Positions 49,501-61,159 of a DNA stretch of 64,000 nucleotides are shown here, piece after piece; position 1 is the stretch's first letter; each line of letters starts with the position of its first letter. The notes beneath the pieces were generated by a model. That model saw only the letters and a list, made by a program, of their open reading frames with translations, was not told the DNA's origin and did no database searches. Origin of the DNA: Bagarius yarrelli (taxonomy: Eukaryota > Chordata > Actinopteri > Siluriformes > Sisoridae); assembly GCA_005784505.1 (NCBI GenBank), contig VCAZ01000001.1, positions 212,501 through 276,500 on the forward strand, written 5' to 3'. Both the position numbers and the translations under genes were made by a program.

Positions 49501-50803
49501 TCGATGCAGTACGTTCGCCAACATGGCCACCTTCTTATAACTTCTGCTAGAAGTCTTTATTTTGAGCTGTTTGTTGTTTTGGATGTTGGCAGGGTGTGTG
49601 TGAAGAAATGACCTATGAAGAAATGCTGGAGCAATACCCAGAAGAGTTCGCTCTCCGAGACCAGGACAAGTATTATTACCGTTACCCCGCCGGGGAGGTA
49701 AGTGCCACAGAATCCACCCAGGAGAGTTACATGCTTTGTAGCAGACTGATCAGTGGACTGTAACAGCATGACATGTTCTATTCTCATCTCAATTACAACA
49801 ACACTAAATTACAGTTTCATTAGAACACTTAAAAGCATCAGTGATTTTCATTCCCCGCAGTCCTACCAGGACCTGGTGCAGCGGCTGGAGCCAGTGATCA
49901 TGGAGCTCGAGAGGCAGGAGAATGTTCTAGTCATCTGTCACCAAGCGGTCATGCGCTGCCTCCTCGCCTACTTCCTAGACAAGAGCGCTGGTGAGATGTG
50001 TATAATTAATCACCCTCTGATAGCTACAGTTTTTGGCTTTCTGAAATGTAATAGGTTATACCTGGGTTTCTTGCTGTAGATGAAATGCCGTACTTAAAGT
50101 GTCCACTCCACACCATACTGAAGCTGACCCCGGTAGCTTATGGTAAGCGCCTCATTATTTACAATATTTGTCAGAGAAATAGTCGTATAGAGAAAAAGTA
50201 TTGGTTGCTCTAAAATTATTATTTAACAATTACATATTACTCAATGCTATCTTGATATTTATATATATATATAATATACTATTGAATAACATGTAATTGC
50301 TAATTAATGTATACACACATTATACCACATACATTATAACATCTTGGTAGTGTTAAACAAAAGCACATCATATCACCTGAAATAGAAAAGCCTGCTATGC
50401 TAATTGCTATTATTTCTATCATTCCAGGATGTAAGGTGGAGTCAATCTCATTAAATGTTGAAGCAGTAAACACACACCGGGACAGACCTGAGGTAAGAAC
50501 TTGACTTGTACACAGAAATTAAAACATGCACAAGTTTTACTGAAGTATACAAACACATTCCAGCCTGATCCTAACTCATTTTCACTTTTCCTTCAGGAGA
50601 TGAGAGGAAGTCAGGGCACTTTGATTAGGAGGAACAGCGTGACTCCTCTTACCAGTCATGAACGTGCTAAGAAGCCCCGTATCGATAGCCTGGATGACAC
50701 AACTATCCCAGAACTTACCCCAGCACCAATGAGCTTCTGCGCCAGTGCAAACAACTCCCTCGCACTATCCACACAGGTACCAGGACAAATCTTCAGTGTG
50801 TGA
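45484..50803 (+). CDS. pfkfb3: 6-phosphofructo-2-kinase/fructose-2,6-bisphosphatase 3, 14 exons
   Basis: Bifunctional cytosolic/nuclear enzyme setting fructose-2,6-bisphosphate, the main activator of PFK-1. Exons: 45484-45568, 47216-47344, 47456-47552, 47644-47710, 47787-47861, 47954-48010, 48136-48260, 48344-48551, 49362-49508, 49593-49697, 49861-49990, 50080-50142, 50428-50492, 50597-50803; 519 residues, human 520. The N-terminus (ELTQTRIQKIWVP) and HNLQGR after the phosphatase RHG identify isoform 3. The kinase Walker A is GLPARGKTY; bisphosphatase motifs are LCRHGESQHN and VICHQAVMRCLLAYF. The C-terminus has the phosphosite RRNSVTPL and the nuclear signal KKPRI. Reading through at 50776 gives the ending VPGQIFSV, resembling human PTQLPGQ; splicing there instead joins the exon at 52983. 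Two ATGs (45484, 45487) are adjacent; the second aligns with the human start. The exon 2 acceptor could instead be at 47191, also in frame (25 nt earlier would shift phase only if exon 1 ended elsewhere), so that boundary is less certain. Confidence 0.95.
46250..46290. repeat. Poly(G) tract in pfkfb3 intron 1
   Basis: About 40 G residues broken by a single A, on the sense strand of the first intron. A (TA)n run follows at about 46535-46578. Confidence 0.9.
48635..49080 (-). mobile_element. Decayed Tc1-like DNA transposon, 3' part, in pfkfb3 intron 8
   Basis: The minus-strand translation gives a transposase C-terminus (KSPDLQSHLWTELRARVAKH, then LPPETCANLVANY). The end segment (GATCAGTCTATAATTTTATC) matches the family member at 15840. 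It hosts the exon-derived insertion at 48710-48766. Confidence 0.8.
48710..48766 (+). pseudogene. Copied fragment of a pfkfb3 coding exon inside the Tc1-like element
   Basis: 57 bases match pfkfb3 exon 14 (50606-50660) with a 2-base insertion (GGAAAACAGCG against GGAACAGCG). The piece starts GGAAGTCAGGGC and ends CCAGTCATG. It is flanked on both sides by ACATCCAAAAAA (48698-48709 and from 48767), like a target-site duplication. It is same-sense with the gene and has no splice sites of its own. Confidence 0.9.
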
Positions 50804-50929
50804 ACATTTAAGTGGATGTGGTAGCTTAGATTATGACATTTTTCTAATATTTATATGCAATATGCTTGAAATGGATGAAAGTAACTGAGCAGCTGACCAT
50901 CACATCTGTTAAGTGTGAGCATGTGGCTG

Positions 50930-51260
50930 TTAGCGTTATCTTTCATTTAGCCAAAATAGCATTAGAGAGATCAGACACTGATGTTAGATAAGGAGGTCTG
51001 CAGTGCAGTCAGTGTTTCAGTTTATTCCAGAAGTGTTTGGTGGGATTGATTATTTTTACACCAACTCTGAGAACCAGTATCTTCATGGAGCTCAGGGTTT
51101 TTTTTGTGGAACAGTTTTTGGGAGAGAATAAGAGAATAAAGTGAAGCTACAACTTGCAAAGACATTGTAGACAATCGCATGCTTCCATCTTTGTGGCAAA
51201 GATTTTAGGAAGACACAGTTATGTGTGTGTGCTGGTACATTGCTGCAAGATATTTTTTGC
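50930..51260 (+). mobile_element. MITE-like element fragment in pfkfb3 intron 14
   Basis: Shares TTAGAGAGATCAGACACTGA, the AGTTTATTCCAGAAGTGTTT block and a CCATAGTGTATG-type end with the widespread fish element also seen at 42480. Confidence 0.6.
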
Positions 51261-52529
51261 CCCATAGTGTATGTTATAGGCAAAATTACTTATGCCACTA
51301 ATCTGCTCCTAACAGGGATCTGTGTGGTCTTATCATTTAGTCACAGTTCCCCTCTTACCTCATGTTCTCTTCTTTATAATGAATACAGCACTGGCTTGGC
51401 CAAGTCTGTCTGTAAGTATCAATGGCTTCTGTCTTTCTCTCTTATTTTATTAGAAATTGTAGACCAGCTCGAATGGCTGAAAGTAATTTTATCTACCGAA
51501 CATAGCTGGTGACATTCAGTCCTCAATAACATTTTATGTCAGTATTACTGAGGTTCCGCACAGAACCAAACCCTATTTGTTACTTTAATCTTTAGACTGA
51601 AATTATTTAACTTTGCAGTGATATGTGACTTCATTATTATTGTGGATTTACACTGTGTTTACTTCTGTTACGTCACCAAAGCCTTTCAGTCTGCGATCAC
51701 ATCCCTTTCAGCCTTTTCCCTTTTCAGTCATAGATAAACACAGAACCCACAGTATATATATATGTGTATATATGTATATATATATAATATAATATTTATT
51801 ACATTTACATATATTTATACATGTGCGTGTGTCTATAATATATAACCTTATTTGTGAGTCACGGCTTGCTATGCTTGTTATTTCTCACTTTATTTTTTTT
51901 TTTATTTTTAAACCCTTTGCTAACACTTGTCCCATGTATCTCATCTGTCTTTGTCCTGCATGCCTAAAGACGCACAGTGTTCCACTACCTGACAGTCCTG
52001 TCTGTGTTTCTGTTTCAGAGGTAATATCTGTGCCTCATGCTTGAATGATTAGGTCAGTTTGAGAGCAGATCACCTGCAGGTTTATACCACTGCAGACGTG
52101 TACGAGCCTGGTATATACTGTGTATTTGCCCCTCCCTGATTACAGCGTTAGCTGAAGGAAGTGGCAATAGTACAGTGTCCACTAAATAATTTAACCATTT
52201 ATAATTAACACAGATGCTAAACTTAGTTTATCAGTTTAACAGTCAGTTGTTCTAAAGACATGCTAGCACATCATGCAAAACATCTGCAGTTTCTATTCAT
52301 TTATTCAGCACCGTTCATACAATTAGTGTTAATAGTCACCTGATGATTAATATTTCTTATTGGATCAGGAGGTAAGTGAATTTGCTGAAATAAGACAGCA
52401 GTGTTTTTCCATCTGTCCAGTTTCAGGATGTCTTCACTCACTGTAGTCCCCGATTTCTCTTCTCAGACCAATAACTGTTAAAGTTAAACATTCTCTGTTC
52501 TATCACTTCAGCCTTTTTACCTTTAGACC

Positions 52530-52810
52530 TGTTATTCACGGGACGCTTTATGTTTTTGGATCATTCTGTGTAAACTCTTCACGCTGTGCCTGCATGTGTC
52601 TCAGATGATCAGCAGTTTGTGAAACACACAGTTTAGTCCATCTAGCACTGAAATTCTATATGTTATTTTTCATTTGATGTTTGATGTAAACATTACCTGA
52701 AGCTCCTGACCTCCATCTGCATGGATACACACATTATTCTGCATTCACGTGATTGGCGGACTGCAGCAGTTGTAGGTCTGAGAATATTCTCCAAACCTGA
52801 TTGAGTAATT
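52530..52810 (-). mobile_element. Tc1-type DNA transposon fragment in pfkfb3 intron 14
   Basis: Includes CTGAAGCTCCTGACCTCCAT, followed by a GTGATTGGCGGACTGCAGCA-type segment, which resembles in reverse the left part of a common fish Tc1-derived element. Ends are not precise. Confidence 0.45.
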
Positions 52811-52982
52811 CGAATAAACACTATAACAAAGAGGTCTTTGACGCACGTTATTCTGTTACCGCAGAGATTTGTTCTAATCGCATTCACCATCATTTTTTTT
52901 CAGTGTAATTATTTTTTATTCAAATTCATTATTAATTAAAATCAAACTTTTGTTTTTGTGTTGTTTTTTTTTTTGGGTGCAG

Positions 52983-53036
52983 GAACTAAAACATCTCATC
53001 ACAGAGAAACACGACTTTGCTCAGCTCTGCCAGTGA
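52983..53036 (+). CDS. pfkfb3: Alternative last coding exon of pfkfb3
   Basis: Acceptor GGGTGCAG (after a T-run) is followed by 17 codons and TGA, in frame with exon 14 if that exon is spliced at the CAG/GTACCA site (50776). The C-terminus would then be ELKHLITEKHDFAQLCQ in place of VPGQIFSV. Mammalian PFKFB3 is known for several C-terminal splice forms; this exon has no obvious human counterpart, so it is a prediction from splice signals. Confidence 0.5.
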   Translation, partial: ELKHLITEKHDFAQLCQ

Positions 53037-53846
53037 GATGGACGTGGCCAAGTGGACAATTTACGATTCCCCGAGCAGGGAAAAAACCTAAATTGGCACT
53101 GAGGGGAATGAAGAAGCACCTTTGTATGTGTGTATGTGTGTGTTTATATTCTCAAAGCACAGTAACCCTCCTGTAAGCTCACAGTTACAGATTTCTTAAC
53201 TTCTCATCTTTTTCCTGTCTTATGATGTTTTTTATGAATTCCTGAACTCTGCTGCTGCCGCTGGAAAGCCGTATTTGTTTTTATTGTTATTTTTCAACGT
53301 CTGTGATGACTGTGTGATTAATAATGATGAAGAAATGAAGTTTTTATAATGAGAGAAGTGTGTCATTGTGTATGTTTTGGACTAGAATCTGTTTGTCCGA
53401 ACAGGGTATTTATAATTGTTTATTGCCACGAAAACTCCTGGTTTGCATTTGTTACTGGACGTGAATGGACAGAGTGCCTGTGCTTCAGCGTTCAGACTGA
53501 AAATCTTTCTGATATTAATGATTTATTTTCTATGTCAGGCGAGTATTATTTCCAGAATTGACTAATGATTTTAATGCACTTTGAGAAGCCGTGTCTGGGC
53601 TCAAATTATTGAGTTATGTTGGTACAGTGTACTATATTATGTACTATATTGCTCCTAATTTTAGTAAAAGGTAGTTTTTTCAGTTTGCACTAGATTTGAA
53701 TACCGTATTTTTAACACTTTTTATCTTTTCTGTTCATTTATTTATTTTTTAAGTATAACCTGTGTTTTTATTCTCAGTTTAAAGCATCATGTATATTAAG
53801 ATTATTGCCACATTTACATGTCTTTAACACACGTTAGAGCAATAAA
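53037..53846 (+). terminator. Presumed pfkfb3 3'UTR ending at AATAAA
   Basis: An AT-rich stretch with ATTTA-type elements and a poly(A) signal AATAAA at 53841-53846. No coding likeness. Confidence 0.5.
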
Positions 53847-54237
53847 TGAACTAAAGGAAACAGGCTGTGGTCTTTTTGTTGCTTTGTCTCATTTCCTTTT
53901 TCCTTGTTTTCCCGAAATGGTCAAGAGCAGAAGTTATTATCAAAGTGCTTAGCTTGTGTTGGCTCACATCCTGGCTTTATTTGGACCCGGTGTCTGATAT
54001 TACTTCTGAATGTCTCTCACACTTCACCCTTATTACTAATTCTGCTCATGTTCTTATCTCATACAAGTATAAAAAAAGTCATCTAAACTCGATCAATCCC
54101 AGACACACACGTTTAAGGTAACGTACCTGCAATAAATGTTCCGTATGAATCATAGGATAGCTTTTAAATCGAAATTAAACAAATGACTCTCTTAAACGGC
54201 ATGAAAGTTGCCTGGATACAAACCTAACAAAGTCAAG

Positions 54238-54275
54238 CCTCTCTCTCTCTCTCTCTACCTCTGTCTGTCTGTTCG

Positions 54276-54330
<55 letters not shown>

Positions 54331-54350
54331 ACCTCTGTCTGTCTGTTTCG

Positions 54351-54392
<42 letters not shown>

Positions 54393-54413
54393 GTCTATCT
54401 CTGTCTGTCTGTT

Positions 54414-54460
<47 letters not shown>

Positions 54461-54486
54461 GTCTATCTCTGTCTGTCTGTCTGTTT

Positions 54487-54545
<59 letters not shown>

Positions 54546-54701
54546 ACCTCTGTCTGTCTTGTTGCTCCACTTTCACACCCCTCTCTCTGTCTATCGTCTG
54601 TTTCGCTACTCTCTCTCTCTATCTCTATCTATGTCTACCTCTGTCTGTTTCGCTCTCTCTCTCTCTCTCTCTATCTCTGTCTACCTTGTGTCTGTCTGCT
54701 A

Positions 54702-54732
<31 letters not shown>

Positions 54733-54746
54733 ATCTCTGTCTGTCT

Positions 54747-54818
<72 letters not shown>
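54238..54818. repeat. 580-bp (CT)n tract
   Basis: CT dinucleotides with recurring TCTGTCTACCTCTGTCTGTC blocks. A 219-codon Leu/Ser open frame across it is a repeat artefact. Confidence 0.95.
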
Positions 54819-54820
<2 letters not shown>

Positions 54821-55722
54821 GCAGAAGACACGAGTCATTCAATAGCGAATTCATCCTTTATGAATAAGCCAATACAAACGGGAAATAACTTTGTTTAATA
54901 AATACATTTTAATAAATATATTAACATTCCATCGAACAGTTTTTTATTAAACATCGCTATTGAACCCCGTTAAGATGTTATTTAAATATGCAGAACATTT
55001 TCAATTAATTATAATAGGCTAATGTAATGTAATGTTATTGTTAGAACCTTTTTGTAAATTGTAATTGTAAGCTCGTCTCAGTTACAGGTCATCAGTGAAA
55101 AGAGCTGTGTGGATGTGACAGCAGTCTCACACACAGTATTATGAGCTTAAATGTGTATTTATAGGAGAAAATCCGGTCAGACTGAGGACTCATTATGAGA
55201 AGCTTTATACACTCAAACTCAGCAAATCACAAAGTCCAGTCATCAATTAATCACTAGATCGACAAATCAATACATAAACTTCTTAAAATTTCTGCGAGCA
55301 AATCAGTGATTAAAATAAGGTGAAAGTAACTGACAGTTAAATGTATTTAAAAAAAACAATTTTTCTTCTTCTGCTTTTAGTAAACTGGAACATGATATCC
55401 GAACACAGCGCAATTTGCCATATAATAACTAGGACTCGTTTTATATACTTTACTGCATTGCTTTAATTTAGCAACAGGAATTGGTATAAATAAGCCAAGT
55501 TCATGTTTTCTTTCATTTTTTCAATCAGAACACATACAATTGTAATGTTCTATTTACATAAAATTAAACTATTTTATCCACATCATTCTAGGGTTAAAAT
55601 ATAGCGCATGAGCTTGTGTTAGCTTCGAAGAAGAAAACAGGAAACTTGGTTTGGCAGCAGTGTTGAAACCACAGCTAACACACAAGTGTACGCCTCTGTT
55701 TAAACTTCTAAAAGAACAAAGC

Positions 55723-55754
<32 letters not shown>

Positions 55755-56671
55755 TGGTGTATTATTCTTGGATTAACATTAGACACACATTTAAGAAGAA
55801 TTGTTTTTTGTGTTCATGTTTGAGGCAGCCAGAGACTCAACATGTCTATCTGCACTGACATGAGTGTATTAAACCAGGTCATCTGTGTGGAACATTTGCA
55901 TAGTGGTGGCAGTGTGGAGTGTGGATGTGACTTCTCTCATCTCCACTGCTGAGATCATCCACACGTCCTAATTCACAATATATTCTAGAGCAAAAATGGG
56001 GAAAAATTGTTTACATGTTTTAATTTTGAATAAGCAGATAAGCAGTGCGAACTGGGGAATTAGATCATAAAACATTATTTTAAAACTATTTTAGTTTTCA
56101 GGATAAATGATTTATAAATAAATAAGATGCTTTATTTCCCTGACAATCTTTGTTTGTTTTAGTTTGTGTCCCTCAACTGATTTCATTAAGTAATTTTCAT
56201 TTACGAATGGACGTTTCAGAGGTTTAACATTATTCACTTTGGTGTTCTTACTTAAAATAGATCGATAATGCTCTTTATGGAGATTAGCAGACAGACTGAT
56301 TACACTCTAACACTCGCCAATTGTTCCCACGCTTCTTAATGTCATCATCATTAACATATTAAAGCATCAGCACTTGAGGCTAAAGAGACTTAGTCCCATA
56401 TGGATGAGCAGGTCACTGAGTGCATTGAGTACAAACAGACAGACAGACAGAACTGAGTCAAAGGAACATACATGATCCTCGTCTGGCTGCGGTTACTGCT
56501 TATACAAGCCCTTAATGTGATATAATGGTAATTAGAGGGCAAAAGAAAATCTGTAGTAATGCTGCTTGTCATAGCTGACCTACCCGAGTCCGTTTATTCC
56601 TGAGTCATGGGAACACAGAGTAGCAACAAAGGGTCCGACTTACACTTTGTGTCACGCAAAGTGTTAGAGAG

Positions 56672-56708
<37 letters not shown>

Positions 56709-56742
56709 GTAATTGCACCACTAGGCAATTAATCTTATATAT
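54819..56742. other. Gene-free spacer
   Basis: No gene or well-bounded element recognised. It contains a (GT)n run at about 55721-55750 and a (GA)n run at about 56667-56705. Confidence 0.5.
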
Positions 56743-57670
56743 TACACTGCCCATCCAAAGAAAAAGTAACCACCTCGATTAAACTAAGCAAATAGATAAG
56801 AGTCTCCTATTGGATAATTACTGCATGAATGATTATATTTCAGTTGTACTAGAACTACTAAAATTGGGTTAAAGTCTGTCCAACACGTTATTAGAGACCG
56901 GAAGGACAGTGAGGAACCATCAACGTCCAGGTAGAAATGTGGTCAGGAAAAAATCTTGAATGATCGAGATCAGCGATCAATTAAACGTTTGTTGAAATCA
57001 AATTGTAAAAAACCTCAGTGGAACTGACGACTATGTTTAATAGTGAAAGTAAAATCATTTACACACACAAACACACACACACACAAACACACACACTCAC
57101 ACACACACAATGCGAAGAGAACTTAAGGGACTAAACTGCTGTGTAGCCTCAAGAAAACTACTTATTAGTGAGGATAATCAGAAAAAAGGCCTCAGTTTGT
57201 TAGGGAGCATAAAGATTGGACTCTGGAGCAATGGAAGAAGGTCACGTGGTCTGATGAGTCCAGATTTACCTGCTGCAGAGTGATAGGCACATCAGGGTAA
57301 GAAGCAAGGCCCAAACAATGAAGTCAACTGACTACCTGTATATATTAAATTACCAGATTATCACATCAATGGATTTTTTTCTTCCATGATGGTACAGGAA
57401 TATTCCAAGATGACAATGCCAGAATTCATCTGGCTGTAATTGTGAAAGAGTGATTCAGGAAGCACGTGACATCATTTTCACACATGAATTGGCCACGACA
57501 GAGTCCAGACATTAACCCCACTGAGAATCTTTGGGATGTGCTGGAGACGGCGTTATGCAGCAGTCTGACTCGCCCATCATCAATTGTCAATTGTGACATT
57601 GCAGAAAAGCCAAAGGAGGTGCCAACGAAATACTTGTGTGTGTGTGACTGTTTTTGGACGGGTAGTGTGT
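56743..57670 (+). mobile_element. Tc1-like DNA transposon with both ends
   Basis: The left end CACTGCCCATCCAAAG and the right end GGACGGGTAGTG (inverse of CACTACCCGTCC) form terminal inverted repeats next to TA dinucleotides. The C-terminal transposase segment is readable (NWPRQSPDINPTENLWDVLE); upstream parts are broken by frameshifts and a CA microsatellite at 57061-57110. Not functional. Confidence 0.8.
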
Positions 57671-58442
57671 AAACAAACAAACAATTAATCAAATAAAGAA
57701 ATGTATCATGATGTTTCTGTTTAAATTAATTCCTATCATTTGTGCATTTCCATCTGGGGATTAATCGAGTCATCCATCTCTCTATATGTCTACATATATC
57801 GTATTCTATTATATATCTATCATGCGCTAATCTATACACAAATATAAACCATGGAATCAGCTAATTAATAGCTTAATGTGGCATCAAGAGTATAGAAGTA
57901 ATAATTTAATGACAGTGGAATTCAGTTTAATTCCATTATTTTACTACAGACTGAATCATTGCTGTGCTACATTTTAGAGTTGTTATAGTTGATCTATGTG
58001 TTTCTCTTAACCTCTCATGTCTAACTAATTGACATCAACACTGTGGTGTGCCAGAGCTCACGTACTCCCTCATGCCCTTTTTCTCATCCCTTCTCATTCC
58101 ACACCCTCTACTGTTAGTTTACTTATGCTTTGCATTGCTGCTAATGCCAGTAACCACAGTGCAATAAAAACAATATGAAAATTTGATTTAATTTTGCATG
58201 GACTAGATGTTAGCAGGTCAAGCAGGATGTACTGTGGGAGAGATGATGAAGTAGAAATGTAGAAGCATTAGTAATATGATTCAGTGCCACTACTTATCTA
58301 AAAAAAGAACATAATCAACTGTTAAATTTAGCAAAGAATTATGTACAGCCAGAACTTATTTGGTATTGATGATAGTTTTATGTGCAATTATTTGGTATTA
58401 TATAATAGTAATAAAATTATTTGGTAGAATGTTCTAATCTTT

Positions 58443-58477
<35 letters not shown>

Positions 58478-59310
58478 TATAGAGTAGTATATATATCTAG
58501 ACTGCTTTTCTGAAATGTTACTGATATTTTGCTTAAGAATATGTAGTGAGTATCCAGTATTTTGAGCAGTCCAGAGTGCTGTTCATCCTCAGCAGTGTGT
58601 TTATTTCCAATAGCTGAAGGGCCAAACACTCGCTTAGTCAGCTACTAAAGTTGGTTTTGGATGTGGGGCAACCCGGGGAAGGTGGCAAGAGTCTGAAGCG
58701 GGAATAAAGGAGCGAGGTAGACGTGATTCCTCTCACATACTGTGGGTAAATAACATGGCAATGAAAATAGACCTGGGCTTTATATTAATTTAAGTGAATT
58801 GACCTCCTTCTAACCAAAAAAGTTTGTAAAACAATAGTTACAGAAATATCTGTGCCTCACGTTTGCTAAAAATGTTAGTAAATAGTTGGTAAAATGTTTA
58901 AATAGTAATAAATATGAGTACAACAATTGCAAAGGGACTTTTAGCAACTGACAGCGTAAAATGGAAAAACCCACATCATCAAAGCGGAACAGTTTACAGT
59001 GGTATTAGGATGTTGCCTAAAAAAAATCAACAGTGACACCAAATAGTGCAAGAGTGAAATCACACTTCCTTGCATGTCATAAAAAGGGCATTTCAGTGCA
59101 AAAAGTCAGGTAGTCTTCAGATATAATACACCACCAACATTATAAAACTGCTTTTCTCCATTGAACAGTGTGTTTACTTCAGTGTGTGTGGTGATGATTC
59201 AGGTTTTAGGGAACTGGGATGGCTCTGAAACTGAGACATGACCCTGCTTGAGTGTCAGCTTCAGCACACGGTGTCCTGAGATGCACTTTACTACCAAACG
59301 TTTCAGATTT

Positions 59311-59347
<37 letters not shown>

Positions 59348-61159
59348 AAATAGACACCCTTTGGTGTGTGTGTGTGCGTGTGTGTTTGACTATGCCGTAA
59401 AAGTAGGAAAAGGTGCAATTTACTCTACTTTTTATGGTCCAGAAAGATATTTCTTGGAAAAGATTTTGTGCTTTAAAAGACCTTAATAAATTTGCCTTTT
59501 TTCTAAAGTAATGATTAAATTCATATTACATAAGATCAATTCATTAAATACAAACATGTACTACACACATTACATATGAAAAGAATCCTTTAACCTAAAA
59601 GGTTAAATTTAACCCTTGTGCGGTGCATTTGGTAGCTGGACCTTCAGTGTGGATTTACCCCAACTGATACATCTCTTAATACCCCCACTATCACATCCTA
59701 ATTATAGAAACACATCAATACTACACAAACACACAATATAACATGGCCTGGAATTACAGACAAAAAACCTCCAAACCTCTACACTACAACCACAACTGTA
59801 CCACCTACAACATCTGGAGCAGTTCAGAATCAATATTTATCTTAATATTAATATAACATCACAAAAACATTACAGATATCAATCAAATCTATCAGACATT
59901 TAAAGGCTGTAAGTCGGTGTTACCACTCGGCGGCGCTGGTCTGGAAGTGGACAGAAAAGTTCTGAAGTTATTGTGGCCAGCTAGCGTGCCCTGTCAAGGC
60001 GAACTTAAAATCTGATTGGTTACAGAAACAGTGTTTAATAATATTTACCCAATGATCAATCTGCCCCTGCTAATATAGTGTAAGTTCCACGGGCAGCGCT
60101 ACTGATTCTGAAGGCAGATTAGATTAACATGGCAACACATAGAAACTGAAATCTGATTGGACAAAAAAAATCTAACATCCACGTACTGGAAGCAGTGCAG
60201 CGAGAGAAACACTATGAAATGAAGAGAATAAACTGCTGGAATAAATTAATACCATTTAATGGAACTAATATTAGAATTTAGGGTGTAAATGTAGATCAGT
60301 GATTCTGATAGTGTTTAGACAGCTGAGTTACTGACCCACACCGACCAACACTGCCTATTTATATATAAAAGTCTATTCAAATGTTAGTGATGTCAAGAGA
60401 AGTATAATTTCCAAGCCACATAATGACAGTGAGATTAAAGGAGACCAGGATTACAAAAGAGAATCATGCAGGCGGAACCGTCTGGTTCCCAACACTGCAA
60501 ACATAACCTGCATAATTAAACAGCAAATGATTATGTCAACAAATAGAACTGGTTGATGATTGAGGCTAACTTGTAAATCCAAGAGTAAATGTGTGTGTGT
60601 GTATTCAGGTGATGACGAATCATTCAGTGTATTTCTGATTCATGCCATGTGGAATATGTCTTCTGCTCCACTATCACCCTGACCACAATAAACCTGTAAC
60701 CGAGTCTCATTTTTTTGCGTTTTTTAGCATTTAATGTTAAACTATAAAGCAAAGTGACTCACTTAAAGCAGAAGCCTTTAATAACGTACATCTTAAAAAT
60801 ACCCACTGATCTCTCTACTCTTCCCGCATTACTTCATTTGTTACTAATCATGTTTACTCAATACTGGAGTTCTGCAACATGCTGAAGAAATTTCACCTGT
60901 CAGAAATCTTCTTGAACAGGGGCGCTGTATCATAACTCACCCTGCGTTCTGACCCCCGACTTACTAAGATGGGATATGTAAAGAAACAAATTTTACTCTG
61001 CTGTAAAGTTTATTTGACAAATAAAGACATTTCCATTAATTGCAGTCTGATTAGATAACACAGCAGGTGTGAACTAGAAGAAAGCACAGACTAACCAAAT
61101 TCACGCTAAAGGTGAAATACTGTATATACACACCTTCGGGACACAATACATACATATTT
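57671..61159. other. Gene-free spacer
   Basis: No exon-like sequence recognised. It holds (GA)n at about 58445-58473 and (CA)n at about 59312-59344. A segment at 59920-60190 has a GC-richer, repeat-like look (GTTACCACTCGGCGGCGCTG, and two ATCTGATTGG copies) but no family could be named. Confidence 0.45.

Noticed and set aside
54208..54867. 219-codon Leu/Ser open frame on the plus strand
   Set aside because: Artefact of the CT microsatellite tract.
57466..57672. 68-codon frame as a possible gene
   Set aside because: It is the C-terminal transposase segment of a frameshifted Tc1-like element.
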